Assembly (NCBI GenBank): GCA_965198675.1
Contig: OZ240666.1
Coordinates: forward strand, 1,426,001-1,490,000
DNA from: Prochloron sp965198675
GTDB taxonomy: Bacteria; Cyanobacteriota; Cyanobacteriia; Cyanobacteriales; Prochloraceae
DNA: 64,000 nt
Reading direction: 5' to 3'
Position numbers and translations under genes: made by a program. Position 1 is the first letter of the stretch. Each line of letters starts with the position of its first letter. The notes beneath the pieces were generated by a model, which did not search any database, was not told the DNA's origin, and was given only the letters and a program-made list of their open reading frames with translations. Of this stretch, positions 26,462 to 34,433 are shown one piece after another.

Positions 26462-26740
26462 TTATTTATAATTCTCCTCATAAGATTCTCGTTCAGATGG
26501 AGTCACTTCTCTTGCACTGATGATGCGAATTGAAGTTGCTCTTTCAGTATAGGACACGATTAATAATTTCTCAAAGTTTAATTTTCCAACAATAAGGTAT
26601 CGCTCCTCATCGGCAGAATGGTCTGGGTCATAGAAGTCAACATAAAGAGGATCATCAAAAACAGTTTTTGCTTCCTCAAATGAGACACTATGCTTTGATA
26701 GATTTGCCACAGCCTTGTTTTCACTCCATTCAAACTTCAT
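26462..26740 (-). CDS. brnT: BrnT-family RNase toxin
   Basis: 92 aa, full length. MKFEWSENKAVANLSKHSVS FEEAKTVFDDP is the family hallmark (FEWDxxKxxxNxxKHGVsFeeA); also RYLIVGK, LLIVSYTER, IRIISAREVTPSERESYEEN. BrnT is a RelE-fold ribonuclease normally held by BrnA encoded next. Here only the first residues of BrnA remain, so this looks like a toxin without its own complete antitoxin. Confidence 0.88.
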   Translation of the reverse strand: MKFEWSENKAVANLSKHSVSFEEAKTVFDDPLYVDFYDPDHSADEERYLIVGKLNFEKLLIVSYTERATSIRIISAREVTPSERESYEENYK

Positions 26741-26980
26741 GAGTTTTATTCTATCTTATTCCATGAGCATCATTAAATAAGCATCTTTTAAATTTTCCCT
26801 TCCCGTGTTTCTCCTTGAGTCATGATTTCTGGATGTTCAAGGAGTTTACCTAGCAAAAACCTTTCGCTTTTCCAATAAATCATTGTCATTTTACTTTTCA
26901 TCCCCTTACCTTTCAATTATAGTATATAATAAGATTTGGGGTCAAATTACTAAAATATGAAACCCCAAACCTCAAACCCT

Positions 26981-28711
26981 CTAATAGTAATTGCCCACTT
27001 TGCGATGGTGGACAGCGGTGAGGGCGTCGGGGTTGGCGACGCGACCGTTGGTTACTTGGCTATAGATTACCCAGTGGTCCGAACATTCCATCCTACTGGC
27101 AACCTTACACTCTAAATAGGCGAGAGCTTCTGTGAGGATAGGGCAGCCATTCTCTGCTGTTTGGGTTTGTACTCCAGCAAAGCGATCGGCACCGGGAGGG
27201 AAGCGCTTGAGGAAGTGTTTCATTAACTTTTGGTACTTCCCTTCTTCGAGAATATTTAAGACAAAGCGATCGCCAAATTGCATTAAAGATTCTATCGCCC
27301 TATCTTTAGCTACAGCAACGGTAAAACCTGGGGGTTCAAAACTAGCTTGGGTTACCCAAGAAGCGACCATAGCGCTGGTGAGGTTATCTTTTTTGGCGGT
27401 GAGAATGTAGAGTCCTCCGCTCAACCGCCCCATGGCTTTATCTAACTCGTTGTCCAGGGATTTCCTGGCTTTTACTTTCCGCTCTAAATTGAGAGCTTGT
27501 CCTAAGTCGGTACCAGATTCTTCACAGAGTTGATAGATAGCTGATGTGGGGGTATCTTTAATCCTAATGGGAGGAAAGGCTTCTTTCAGTCCTAAATCTC
27601 GGAATTTATTCAGGAGGGGATCGATGGGTTCGTCGTCTCCACCGTAAGATTCAAACATACCGATGGTTTGCTTTTTGTTAGCGGCGGCTAATATGGCTCC
27701 CATGTTACTGGCTATCTCTTGATGATGAGGACCGGATAGGGGTGGCATAGCGATAGCTAGTGCTGCTGCTCGACTAACTAATTCTTGCACTTCGTGACTA
27801 TCGGCGGATTTCAAATCTACCATTTCTACCCCAACCCCTGCTTTAGTAACGCCTTTGGCAACAGCTTGGGAGAGGCGATCGCACCAACCGTAGTCGGAAA
27901 TGTAAAAGACGGCTGCTGTCTTCTCTGCTTTCGCAAAGCTCTCGCTCCAGGTGCGATAGGAATTTAGGAGTTCTGCTACATTGTGGCGCAATACTGGACC
28001 GTGTCCGTTGGCGACGGTAGTAATGGTTCCCAATTTGTCCATGCGCTTCATGGCTGAGAGTACAGAGCGAGCATTGGGAGCCATTAAACATTCATAATAA
28101 AAGCGGTAGTCCGGTTTTATTGCTCCTAAATCCTCGTCAAAAAGGCTATGAGAACAGTAGTGCATACCGAAGGCGTCGCAGCTGAAGAGAGTTTCTGTAG
28201 CGCGGTCGTAGGAGAAGATAGTATCGGGCCAATGGAGGTTAGGGGCGTTAATGAATTCTAACACATGACCTTTACCTAAATCTAGGGTATTACCGTTTTT
28301 GACGATTTGCCGTTGGAAGGGTTGGTGAACTAGGTCTTCTAGGAATTGAATTGCTACTTTTGAACCTACCACCACTATTTCGGGAGCTAATTCCAGCAGG
28401 TCTTTCACTAAGCCGCTGTGGTCTGGTTCCGTGTGACTGATTACCAGATAGTCGATGGCTGTGGGTTCTATGATACCAGTTAGGGTATCCAGATAGAGCT
28501 GGCGGAACTTTCCGTGGGAGGTATCTACCAGGGCTGTTTTCTCCCCGCGAATGAGGTAGGAGTTGTAGGTGGTGCCGTTTTGCAGGCCAAATTCAATGTC
28601 GAACCGGTCCCTGTCCCAGTCTAGAGAGCGGATAGCGGTGGTGTTCGTTGCTATGGCTCCTGTCTGTATAGTTAAGCGTTTCACTGTTTTGATGGGAGTT
28701 GCCATTACCAT
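26981..28711 (-). CDS. flv3: Diflavin flavodiiron protein, Flv3-like
   Basis: 576 aa, same three-domain layout as the gene at 20.8-22.5 kb. The diiron site is canonical: SHTEPDHSG (H-x-E-x-D-H), His in NLHWPDT, Asp in SCDAFG, His in NGHGP. Flavodoxin-type loop AVFYISDYGWCDRLSQA; C-terminal flavin reductase (SWVTQASFEPPGFTVAVAKD). Canonical ligands indicate Flv3 (or Flv4). With Flv1 it forms the electron sink that protects PSI in fluctuating light. The 238 bases downstream contain no gene. Confidence 0.87.
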   Translation of the reverse strand: MVMATPIKTVKRLTIQTGAIATNTTAIRSLDWDRDRFDIEFGLQNGTTYNSYLIRGEKTALVDTSHGKFRQLYLDTLTGIIEPTAIDYLVISHTEPDHSGLVKDLLELAPEIVVVGSKVAIQFLEDLVHQPFQRQIVKNGNTLDLGKGHVLEFINAPNLHWPDTIFSYDRATETLFSCDAFGMHYCSHSLFDEDLGAIKPDYRFYYECLMAPNARSVLSAMKRMDKLGTITTVANGHGPVLRHNVAELLNSYRTWSESFAKAEKTAAVFYISDYGWCDRLSQAVAKGVTKAGVGVEMVDLKSADSHEVQELVSRAAALAIAMPPLSGPHHQEIASNMGAILAAANKKQTIGMFESYGGDDEPIDPLLNKFRDLGLKEAFPPIRIKDTPTSAIYQLCEESGTDLGQALNLERKVKARKSLDNELDKAMGRLSGGLYILTAKKDNLTSAMVASWVTQASFEPPGFTVAVAKDRAIESLMQFGDRFVLNILEEGKYQKLMKHFLKRFPPGADRFAGVQTQTAENGCPILTEALAYLECKVASRMECSDHWVIYSQVTNGRVANPDALTAVHHRKVGNYY

Positions 28712-28750
28712 ATATTATCTCCTGACACATTGTAAAATTTTATTACAACC

Positions 28751-29491
28751 ATGATAACAAACCTTTGCGCCCTTCCCCTGGGCGAGACAATTTGTTTAGT
28801 CATCGGCAATTCCCGACTCCATTTTGCTGGGTTTCAGGGGGAAGAGTTACAGTGGACTTGGGATCGGGAACACCTTATAGCCGGGGAATTACCTGAGGAA
28901 ATTGTACCTCCCCAGGTTCCTGTCTATATTGCTTCTGTGGTTCCTGCGCAAGCAGAACTGTGGTCTAATTATCCTGATGGGAGATTTATTGGTTTGGGGG
29001 ATATTCCTTTGAAAGGTGTTTATCCAACTTTGGGGGTGGATCGTGCTTTAGCTTTGTGGGGTGCGGGGGTGACTTGGGGGTTTCCCTGTTTGGTGATTGA
29101 TGGAGGAACAGCCCTTACTTTTACAGGAGCCAATGGCGATCGCCTCTTAGTAGGAGGGGCCATTTTGCCCGGGTTGAGGTTGCAGTTGAAGTCTTTAGGA
29201 GGGGGAACGGCTGCTTTACCTTTAATAGGGTTATCCAAAGAGTTACCAAATCGTTGGGGGTTAGATACTCCAGGAGCAATTCAGAGTGGGGTGATATATA
29301 CAGTTTTAGCTGGTATCAAGGATTTTCTTGCTCATTGGTGGAAGGAGTTTCCTGGAAGTTTGGTGGTGTTGACTGGGGGAGATGGTGGTTTGCTGTTGAG
29401 TTATTTACGGGTGCGGTATCCGGAACTGGGGGAGAAGGTAATAGGGTCGGAGAATTTAGTTTTTTGGGGAATGAGGGGGATTTTGTCTTAG
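28751..29491 (+). CDS. coaX: Type III pantothenate kinase
   Basis: 246 aa. Phosphorylates pantothenate, the first CoA step, using an ASKHA fold. Visible: LVIGNSRLHFAGF (phosphate loop, DxGN-like with Ile for Asp), GVDRALALWGAG, LVIDGGTALTFT, GGAILPGLRLQLKSLGGGTA and VVLTGGDGGLLL. Divergent from flv3. Its last 176 bases are also the antisense of the exosortase C-terminal tail. Confidence 0.92.
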   Translation: MITNLCALPLGETICLVIGNSRLHFAGFQGEELQWTWDREHLIAGELPEEIVPPQVPVYIASVVPAQAELWSNYPDGRFIGLGDIPLKGVYPTLGVDRALALWGAGVTWGFPCLVIDGGTALTFTGANGDRLLVGGAILPGLRLQLKSLGGGTAALPLIGLSKELPNRWGLDTPGAIQSGVIYTVLAGIKDFLAHWWKEFPGSLVVLTGGDGGLLLSYLRVRYPELGEKVIGSENLVFWGMRGILS

Positions 29492-30305
29492 TGAGGAGAT
29501 AATATACTCCAACCAAGACGAGAATGGCGATCGCCCCAAAAATATCCCCTCCACTACTATTATGCCAATAATTAAATGCAGCTCGGTTGTCTTCCGCTGC
29601 CAAGAAAGTGAGTAAGGCGAGACGCATGGCATTCACGATGATAGCTATAATAGGAGCAATACAGAATAAACGGATTCCTTCCCGACGAGATAGATTAAAA
29701 GTAAGAGTCAAGATAATCGTACATTGCCAGAGGAAAAAGACCATCCCGTAGCTAGAACAAACAGGTAAAACTTCAATGGCTCCTGTGGGGAGAAGTACTT
29801 TGTTACCTTCCGAAACTGCATCAAAGGATAAGTACCAGAGTAAATAGGCGGAGAACTTGGCATCTAGTGGAGATAATAATTGGTTAGGGATAAAGGAGAT
29901 GAAGCGTCCCATATGCTCCCCGGGGGAGGAAAGGATCCCCATAATGAGTAGTTCTCGCCAATATTGTCCTAAGCCTTTTTTCCCAGAAGCTAGCAAACAC
30001 AATCCTATGGCAGCTGGGACGGGAGAAATCCGCATCAGAATGTCTTCCCCGCCACTAGATAAAACCATGCGCAGTACTACCCAGACCAGGAGCATTATGC
30101 CCCAGCTAGTGGAAGCTATGTCGCTGTGATAGTTTCGCTCTCCCCTTCTTATGTACGCTATATATACTGCTGCGAGGAAAAACAGAGAGAAGATAGAGGA
30201 GTTGTAAGAAATGAGGAATAGTACCAGTAAAGCAGCAGTTATAGCTACTAATAAGAATGGAATTCTTTTGTGATAATTCATAATTGGGAATTTGGTTGAG
30301 AGCAA
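29316..30305 (-). CDS. Cyanoexosortase A-like membrane protease/transpeptidase
   Basis: 329 aa, eight or so transmembrane helices. The exosortase triad is visible: Cys in EVLPVCSSYGMV, Arg in IVNAMRLALLTFLA and His in FNYWHNSSGGDIFG. It processes secreted PEP-CTERM-type proteins at the cytoplasmic membrane. The domain ends at VGVYYLLTKTK; the last 55 residues are Pro/Ser/Asn-rich and come from DNA antisense to coaX. The usual system-associated protein gene is not directly adjacent; the next upstream gene is the IS-split HpsJ-like one. Confidence 0.85.
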   Translation of the reverse strand: MLSTKFPIMNYHKRIPFLLVAITAALLVLFLISYNSSIFSLFFLAAVYIAYIRRGERNYHSDIASTSWGIMLLVWVVLRMVLSSGGEDILMRISPVPAAIGLCLLASGKKGLGQYWRELLIMGILSSPGEHMGRFISFIPNQLLSPLDAKFSAYLLWYLSFDAVSEGNKVLLPTGAIEVLPVCSSYGMVFFLWQCTIILTLTFNLSRREGIRLFCIAPIIAIIVNAMRLALLTFLAAEDNRAAFNYWHNSSGGDIFGAIAILVLVGVYYLLTKTKSPSFPKKLNSPTLLPSPPVPDTAPVNNSTANHHLPQSTPPNFQETPSTNEQENP

Positions 30306-30924
30306 CTACTGATTGCAATTGGAAATTTGTTTGACCTCATCCCTTCCTCGCCCAAAAGGTGTAGCGCCAGATTAAAATCAATGAGGTTGCCCCAAGAATG
30401 GCTCCCAGACACCATTTAACCGTTAATTTGATTAAATTGAGCCTTTGTTGCTTATAAGCACTCTGTGCTTGCTCCTCCACATTATTCTGTTGCTGCTCCA
30501 GTTGGGCGAACAAGTCCTCTCGGTTACTGTTAGGAAATCTAGCGGTCAACTCTTCTTCGCTGATGCTATCGAGCTGCTCTTGAATTTGCTGGATTTGGTT
30601 ATCATTATTTTCAAACTGAACTATGAGTCGAGCACGGTTCCGTTCGTAGATGCGAACCGTGTTGACCACCAATGAAGGAACCATGAGTAGATACAATATA
30701 CCCAGTAGTAATGCAAATCGGGATATCCAGGATAATAACCCCAATTCTTTTCTACCAATTGTAGTTTCTTCCCGACGATAGAAAATTAAGGCCAAGCCAA
30801 TAATAGGCGCCCAAATGGTTTCGACGATTTTCCCTATGGTTTGATACTCCCAGTTGGCGTTGAAGAATTGGGGTTGAATTAATAAGGCGATATAATCGAT
30901 TGAGATGAGACCGAGGATGATATA

Positions 30925-31826
30925 GAACCCATTTGAGATCTTTTTAAGTAGTGGCTAGCCTTTTAAGCATCAGTCGGACAAAACATAGACTAATCTTGGT
31001 ATTAGCCTGCTCAAGAGTCCTTTCAAAGTTTTTGACCAAACTCTTGCATCTTTCCATCCACAAATTAGTTCTTTCAATCATCCACCGCGCTTTTACTGGC
31101 ACAAAACCGGTTTTTCCTTCCTTTTTCTTTTGAGCTTTTGATGGTTTACGGGAGACCTTAAATCTAATCTTAGTCATAATCGCCGGATAAATTTTATGTA
31201 ATTCCTGGGTCAGTTTTTCTGGGTGATATCCATGGTCAAGCAAAATGGTAATCTTGGGGATGTTGACTGGTTTAGACTTGAAATAATCTATGTTTTTCGA
31301 TAACATTTCAATCAAACCCACATCGTCAGATACCGATGCTTTGGTGCAATGACTAAAAAAAGGAAAGCCCAAAGTATCTACTGCTAGATGTCTTTTAAGA
31401 CCATTGGTAGACTTGTAAAAACAAAACCCTTTCGACTTTACACTGGCGTTACAGGTATTTTTTACCGCTTGGGAGTCAATGATGATTAGGGTTGTCCATT
31501 GCCCTTTTTTTTTAACTTGCTGACGGACTCTACTATGCAAGATATCTCTGATTGCTTCGATTACCCCAAGCGATCGCCACTGTTTGTAGTACCAAAATAC
31601 TGTGGAATAGGGGGGCAAGTCTTTGGGTAAGTCACACCAATTACAACCATTCTTTAATTGGTACAAGATACCATCTAAAATCTGCCTTTTACTCCATTTT
31701 GGTGGTCTTGTCTGTTTCTTTTTGGGCAACAGAGGTTCTATTATTTTCCACTCCCCGTCTGTCAAACTACTTGAGTACGGCATTTTTTCCCTATTTTACT
31801 CCACAACAGAGATCTCAAATGGGTTC
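30925..31826. mobile_element. Complete IS5-family-type insertion sequence, 902 bp
   Basis: The perfect 17-bp terminal inverted repeats GAACCCATTTGAGATCT are at 30925-30941 and, inverted, at 31810-31826. Target duplication is TATA (30921-30924 and 31827-31830). It contains a single intact transposase. The perfect ends and intact ORF suggest recent insertion. Confidence 0.93.
30944..31783 (-). CDS. IS5-family transposase (DDE)
   Basis: 279 aa, full length. An N-terminal DUF4096-like domain (SLTDGEWKIIEPLLPKKKQT, KRQILDGILYQLKNGCNWCD LP) is followed by the DDE catalytic domain: Asp in LIIIDSQAVKN, Asp in ITILLDHGYHP and Glu in ARWMIERTNLWME. It sits between the 17-bp inverted repeats and should be functional. 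The IS1031/IS427-like subgroup is likely. Confidence 0.92.
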   Translation of the reverse strand: MPYSSSLTDGEWKIIEPLLPKKKQTRPPKWSKRQILDGILYQLKNGCNWCDLPKDLPPYSTVFWYYKQWRSLGVIEAIRDILHSRVRQQVKKKGQWTTLIIIDSQAVKNTCNASVKSKGFCFYKSTNGLKRHLAVDTLGFPFFSHCTKASVSDDVGLIEMLSKNIDYFKSKPVNIPKITILLDHGYHPEKLTQELHKIYPAIMTKIRFKVSRKPSKAQKKKEGKTGFVPVKARWMIERTNLWMERCKSLVKNFERTLEQANTKISLCFVRLMLKRLATT

Positions 31827-31884
31827 TATATCCCATGAGGGATAGTAAAGTGACATTGAAATATTCGATTTCCTTGGATATGTA

Positions 31885-32165
31885 CAGGGGCTCCTTTTTC
31901 GGCGTCGCGTATTGGCGGGATAATTGTAATTTTCTTCGGAACCGTCTCCAGCTAGACCTGATATCGTTTTTGGGTATCCCCTCTTCTTTTTCTTCTTGGG
32001 CATATTGGCGGGATAATTGTAATTGTCTTCGGAACCGTCTCCAGCGAGACTTTATCCCACCTCTGGCTCTCCTCTCTTCTTTTTCTTCTTGGGCATATTG
32101 GCGGGATAATTGTAATTGTCTTCGGAACCGTCTCCAGCGAGACTTTATCCCACCTCTGGATCTCC
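31885..32165. repeat. Three tandem repeats of about 84-93 bp in the HpsJ-like 5' region
   Basis: The two outer-coding copies are nearly identical and the third has diverged. On the minus strand each encodes a very basic helix (RWRRFRRQLQLSRQYAQEE). The opposite strand also stays open because of the repeat structure. Confidence 0.8.
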
Positions 32166-32210
32166 CCTTCCTTTCTTCTTCGGCCATTTTCTAAATGTAT
32201 CCTCCCCAAC

Positions 32211-32981
32211 TTAAACCTCATTCCTGAGAGTGAGGATTTCCACCCCATCTTGAGTCACAGCAATGGTATGCTCAAACTGAGCTGAGAGCCTACCATCCTT
32301 CGTTATCGCCGTCCAACCATCAGGGAGGAGCAGCGCTTCGTGACTTCCCTCATTAATCATAGGCTCAATAGTAAAAACCATCCCGGAACGGAGACGCTTC
32401 CCTTTCCCTCGGGTGCCGTAGTGGGGAACGTGAGGAGCAGTATGAAACACTCGACTCACTCCATGACCAACAAAATCCCTGACTACAGAAAAGCCTTCCC
32501 CTTCCGCATATTCCTGAATAGCAGCGCCGATATCTCCAATTTTACCTCCCGGTTGCACAGCAGCAATGCCCTTATACAAACATTCCTGGGTCACTTCCAC
32601 CAGCTTTTTCGCCCGTAAGGAGGGGGTACCCACAAAGAAGGTGCGGGAGGTATCCCCGTGAAAGCCATCCAGAATTGGCGTTACGTCTATATTAATAATA
32701 TCTCCATCTTTGAGGATTTGCTTGGCATTGGGAATACCGTGACAGATGACGTGATTGACGCTGGTACAGATAGACTTAGGAAAGCCAAGATACCCCAAAG
32801 GAGCGCTTTTTGCCCCCCGTTCCTTCGTCCACCGTTCCGCTTCATCATTGATTGCTAAGGTGCTGACTCCCGGTTTTACCATCTTTTCGAGATGGTCTAA
32901 TAGTTCTGCTGCTAAACGTCCTGCTTGACGCATTTTTGCGATCTCCCGTTTGGAGAGTAGCACGATTCTTTCCTTTCCCAT
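32211..32981 (-). CDS. map: Methionine aminopeptidase, type I
   Basis: 256 aa. Removes N-terminal Met from nascent proteins. Metal ligands are in place: Asp in INIDVTPILDG, Asp in FHGDTSRTF, His in FVGHGVSRVFH, Glu in FTIEPMIN and Glu in AQFEHTIAV. The substrate pocket His is in CHGIPN. Start ATG 32981 (MGKERIVLLSKREI). Confidence 0.96.
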   Translation of the reverse strand: MGKERIVLLSKREIAKMRQAGRLAAELLDHLEKMVKPGVSTLAINDEAERWTKERGAKSAPLGYLGFPKSICTSVNHVICHGIPNAKQILKDGDIINIDVTPILDGFHGDTSRTFFVGTPSLRAKKLVEVTQECLYKGIAAVQPGGKIGDIGAAIQEYAEGEGFSVVRDFVGHGVSRVFHTAPHVPHYGTRGKGKRLRSGMVFTIEPMINEGSHEALLLPDGWTAITKDGRLSAQFEHTIAVTQDGVEILTLRNEV

Positions 32982-33018
32982 AAATCTCTATTTGATATTT
33001 TTTGATCCAGCTATTCCT

Positions 33019-33076
33019 GTATAGCAAGTACCTTTCACTTGGGTGTCTCAATCGCGCCTGGCGGCTGTTGCTATAT
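33019..33076. repeat. Dispersed repeat (TATAGCAAG ... GGCGGCTGTTGCTATA)
   Basis: Shares ACTTGGG.GTCTCAATCGC and GGCGGCTGTTGCT with the inverted copy at 41848-41893. Confidence 0.6.
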
Positions 33077-33184
33077 TATAAGGGGTTGCGGGGTCAGGCA
33101 GTAAGGAGCTCATGGCTGTGTAACCTTACAGGGTAAAGGTTTGAGGATGAGAACAAGAAAAAAAAAATTTTTTTCCAAAAAGGG

Positions 33185-33214
33185 TTGACAAATTCAAAAG
33201 CTTGCTCTTACAAT
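33185..33214 (+). promoter_or_regulatory. Sigma-70-type promoter for tRNA-Asn
   Basis: -35 TTGACA (33185-33190), 18-base spacer, -10 TACAAT (33209-33214), with the tRNA starting 20 bases further on. Confidence 0.8.
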
Positions 33215-33234
33215 ATAAAAGTGTGAGTGAACAT

Positions 33235-33306
33235 TCCTCAGTAGCTCAGTGGTAGAGCGGTCGGCTGTTAACCGATTGGTCGTAGGTTCGAATCCTACCT
33301 GGGGAG
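33235..33306 (+). tRNA. tRNA-Asn (GTT)
   Basis: 72 nt. The acceptor stem TCCTCAG/CTGGGGA pairs with one G-U, the discriminator is G, the D-loop contains AGCTCAGTGGTAGAGC, the anticodon loop is CTGTTAA and the T-arm is GTAGGTTCGAATCCTAC. CCA is not encoded. It charges with Asn, yet the asnS gene at 39.6-41.0 kb in this window is broken. Confidence 0.95.
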
Positions 33307-33559
33307 CTTTAATCAGTGATCAGTAAACAGTAACCAGTTACCAGCTCCGTCCGAACGCGGAAACTTCGAGTGGCGCTACCGACTGTACCAAGTTCCATTT
33401 TTATAATTCCCCGCTTTGAATTTGATTACTTGAGAAAGGAGCTAGCACAAGATTTGAACTTAGCCAATCCTTTGGCTTTTATGGCTTGCTTTGTTGCATC
33501 CACAGCATCAGCACCGGGATGGGCGAACCCCAGTACCGCTTCTTGTAATTGATGACCGG
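33307..33559. other. Intergenic with short unrecognised reading frame
   Basis: A minus-strand frame without a start (about 33590-33432) reads ELPGHQLQEAVLGFAHPGAD AVDATKQAIKAKGLA and looks like the end of a real protein, but I cannot name it. A TAACCAGTTACCAG repeat unit is at 33330-33345. Confidence 0.4.
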
Positions 33560-33879
33560 GCAACTCTTGCGAATTTCTTTGACATCCTCCCGCCGCTAAC
33601 CCTACGGGTATAGCGGGGGATTCCCATATCGCTATGAGGGTTTCCTCTTTCGACGAGTTCCCTTACTTTGGGGTGCCGGGCACCCCAAAACAGAGGGGAG
33701 TCTCTCCAGAGGCGTTACTTTCCCTGTGCCCCAGGGTAGTTTCTAATTGTTTCAATGCAGCAGATAGGATATTGATGGCAGCATTCTCATCCCGATCAGC
33801 TATATAACCGCAATGAGGACAATTGTGAGTCCTGGTGCTCAATGCTTTGGTCACCTTTTCACCACGTAGGATGCTAAGA

Positions 33880-34012
33880 AGTCGTAGGATGCGTTACTAG
33901 CCGTAAGTAGTAGCAACAATACAAACTTTGTTGGCGTAACGCATCGTACGTAGCAGCATCCTAAATTAAATGGGTTAGCGTAACGCATCCTACGCAGTTT
34001 TGAGAAATATAC
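33880..34012. repeat. GTAGGATGCGTTAC repeat cluster inside the tnpB remnant
   Basis: Contains direct and inverted copies of GTAGGATGC(GTTAC) at both ends, suggesting a small non-autonomous insertion of about 130 bp. Confidence 0.6.
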
Positions 34013-34159
34013 TTCGGGTCAACCGCAATCAGTTTTACGACCTAGTTTGCCCCGAAATACTCCAGCCATTCTCGGAATCTGTACCAAGCTGCATCATTAA
34101 TTGATTTGGCTAAACAGTGGTTTTTCACCATATTACGCACTTTTAGGTTTTCAATCGCT

Positions 34160-34192
34160 ACCCACCCCCGGAGGGGGCGAAGGGGGTGGGTA
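34160..34192. repeat. C/G-rich palindromic element (non-coding copy)
   Basis: CCCACCCCCGGAGGGGGCGA followed by AGGGGGTGGG; same family as the in-frame inserts in ols and tnpB, here next to the tnpB remnant. Confidence 0.7.
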
Positions 34193-34433
34193 GGTCTTTA
34201 AACTCTTGCCGATAACGTAGTCCGAGGTAGGGGCACGGCATTGCAGTGCCCCTAAGGCTGGTCAGCTAGCTGTGGCTTGAGGGCACGAGAGCCACGGAGC
34301 GAAGAGCGCGGGGTGCTGATAAGTCATCCTTGCCGTCCTTCTATAGTCTAGCAAGGTTTTTCCAACTTTGTCAAGATTTAAGGAAAAATTCCGCTATCTA
34401 TTACAACTCTTTATTTTGGGGCGCGAGCATTCC

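Larger units (their letters stand above)
30337..32187 (-). pseudogene. HpsJ-like membrane protein gene split by an IS element
   Basis: The 5' part (32187-31831) encodes three basic repeats (GIKSRWRRFRRQLQLSRQYA) and then FNVTLLSLMGY. The 3' part (30920-30337) continues GLISIDYIALLIQPQFFNAN, ETIWAPIIGLALIFY, a second membrane region, a Gln/Glu coiled coil and a final helix (LTVKWCLGAILGATSLILIW). Removing 902 bp plus one TATA copy rejoins the frame as SLMGYIILGLISID. The C-terminal part resembles HpsJ-family proteins of cyanobacterial polysaccharide secretion. A 152-aa 3' frame from ATG 30795 could still be made. Confidence 0.75.
33580..34210 (-). pseudogene. TnpB (IS200/IS605) 3' remnants split by a small repeat
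   Basis: Two pieces of one TnpB. 34210-34020 encodes IENLKVRNMVKNHCLAKSIN DAAWYRFREWLEYFG (RuvC-II region); 33880-33663 encodes VTKALSTRTHNCPHCGYIAD RDENAAINIL (zinc ribbon and RuvC-III). About 130 bp of GTAGGATGCGTTAC-type repeat separate them. Downstream, 33590-33630 holds the GCCGCTAACCC...GGGTATAGCGGGGG hairpin typical of these elements' right end. No intact transposase. Confidence 0.8.

Noticed and set aside
20770..28711. Flv2/Flv4 assignment for the flavodiiron pair
   Set aside because: Ligand pattern alone fits Flv1/Flv3 or Flv2/Flv4, but no Sll0218-like gene lies between them and the genes are not in the flv4-2 operon order.
31835..32194. Plus-strand 119-codon ORF with YWRDNCNCLRNRLQ repeats
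   Set aside because: Mirror of the minus-strand tandem repeat that encodes the basic HpsJ-like N-terminus.
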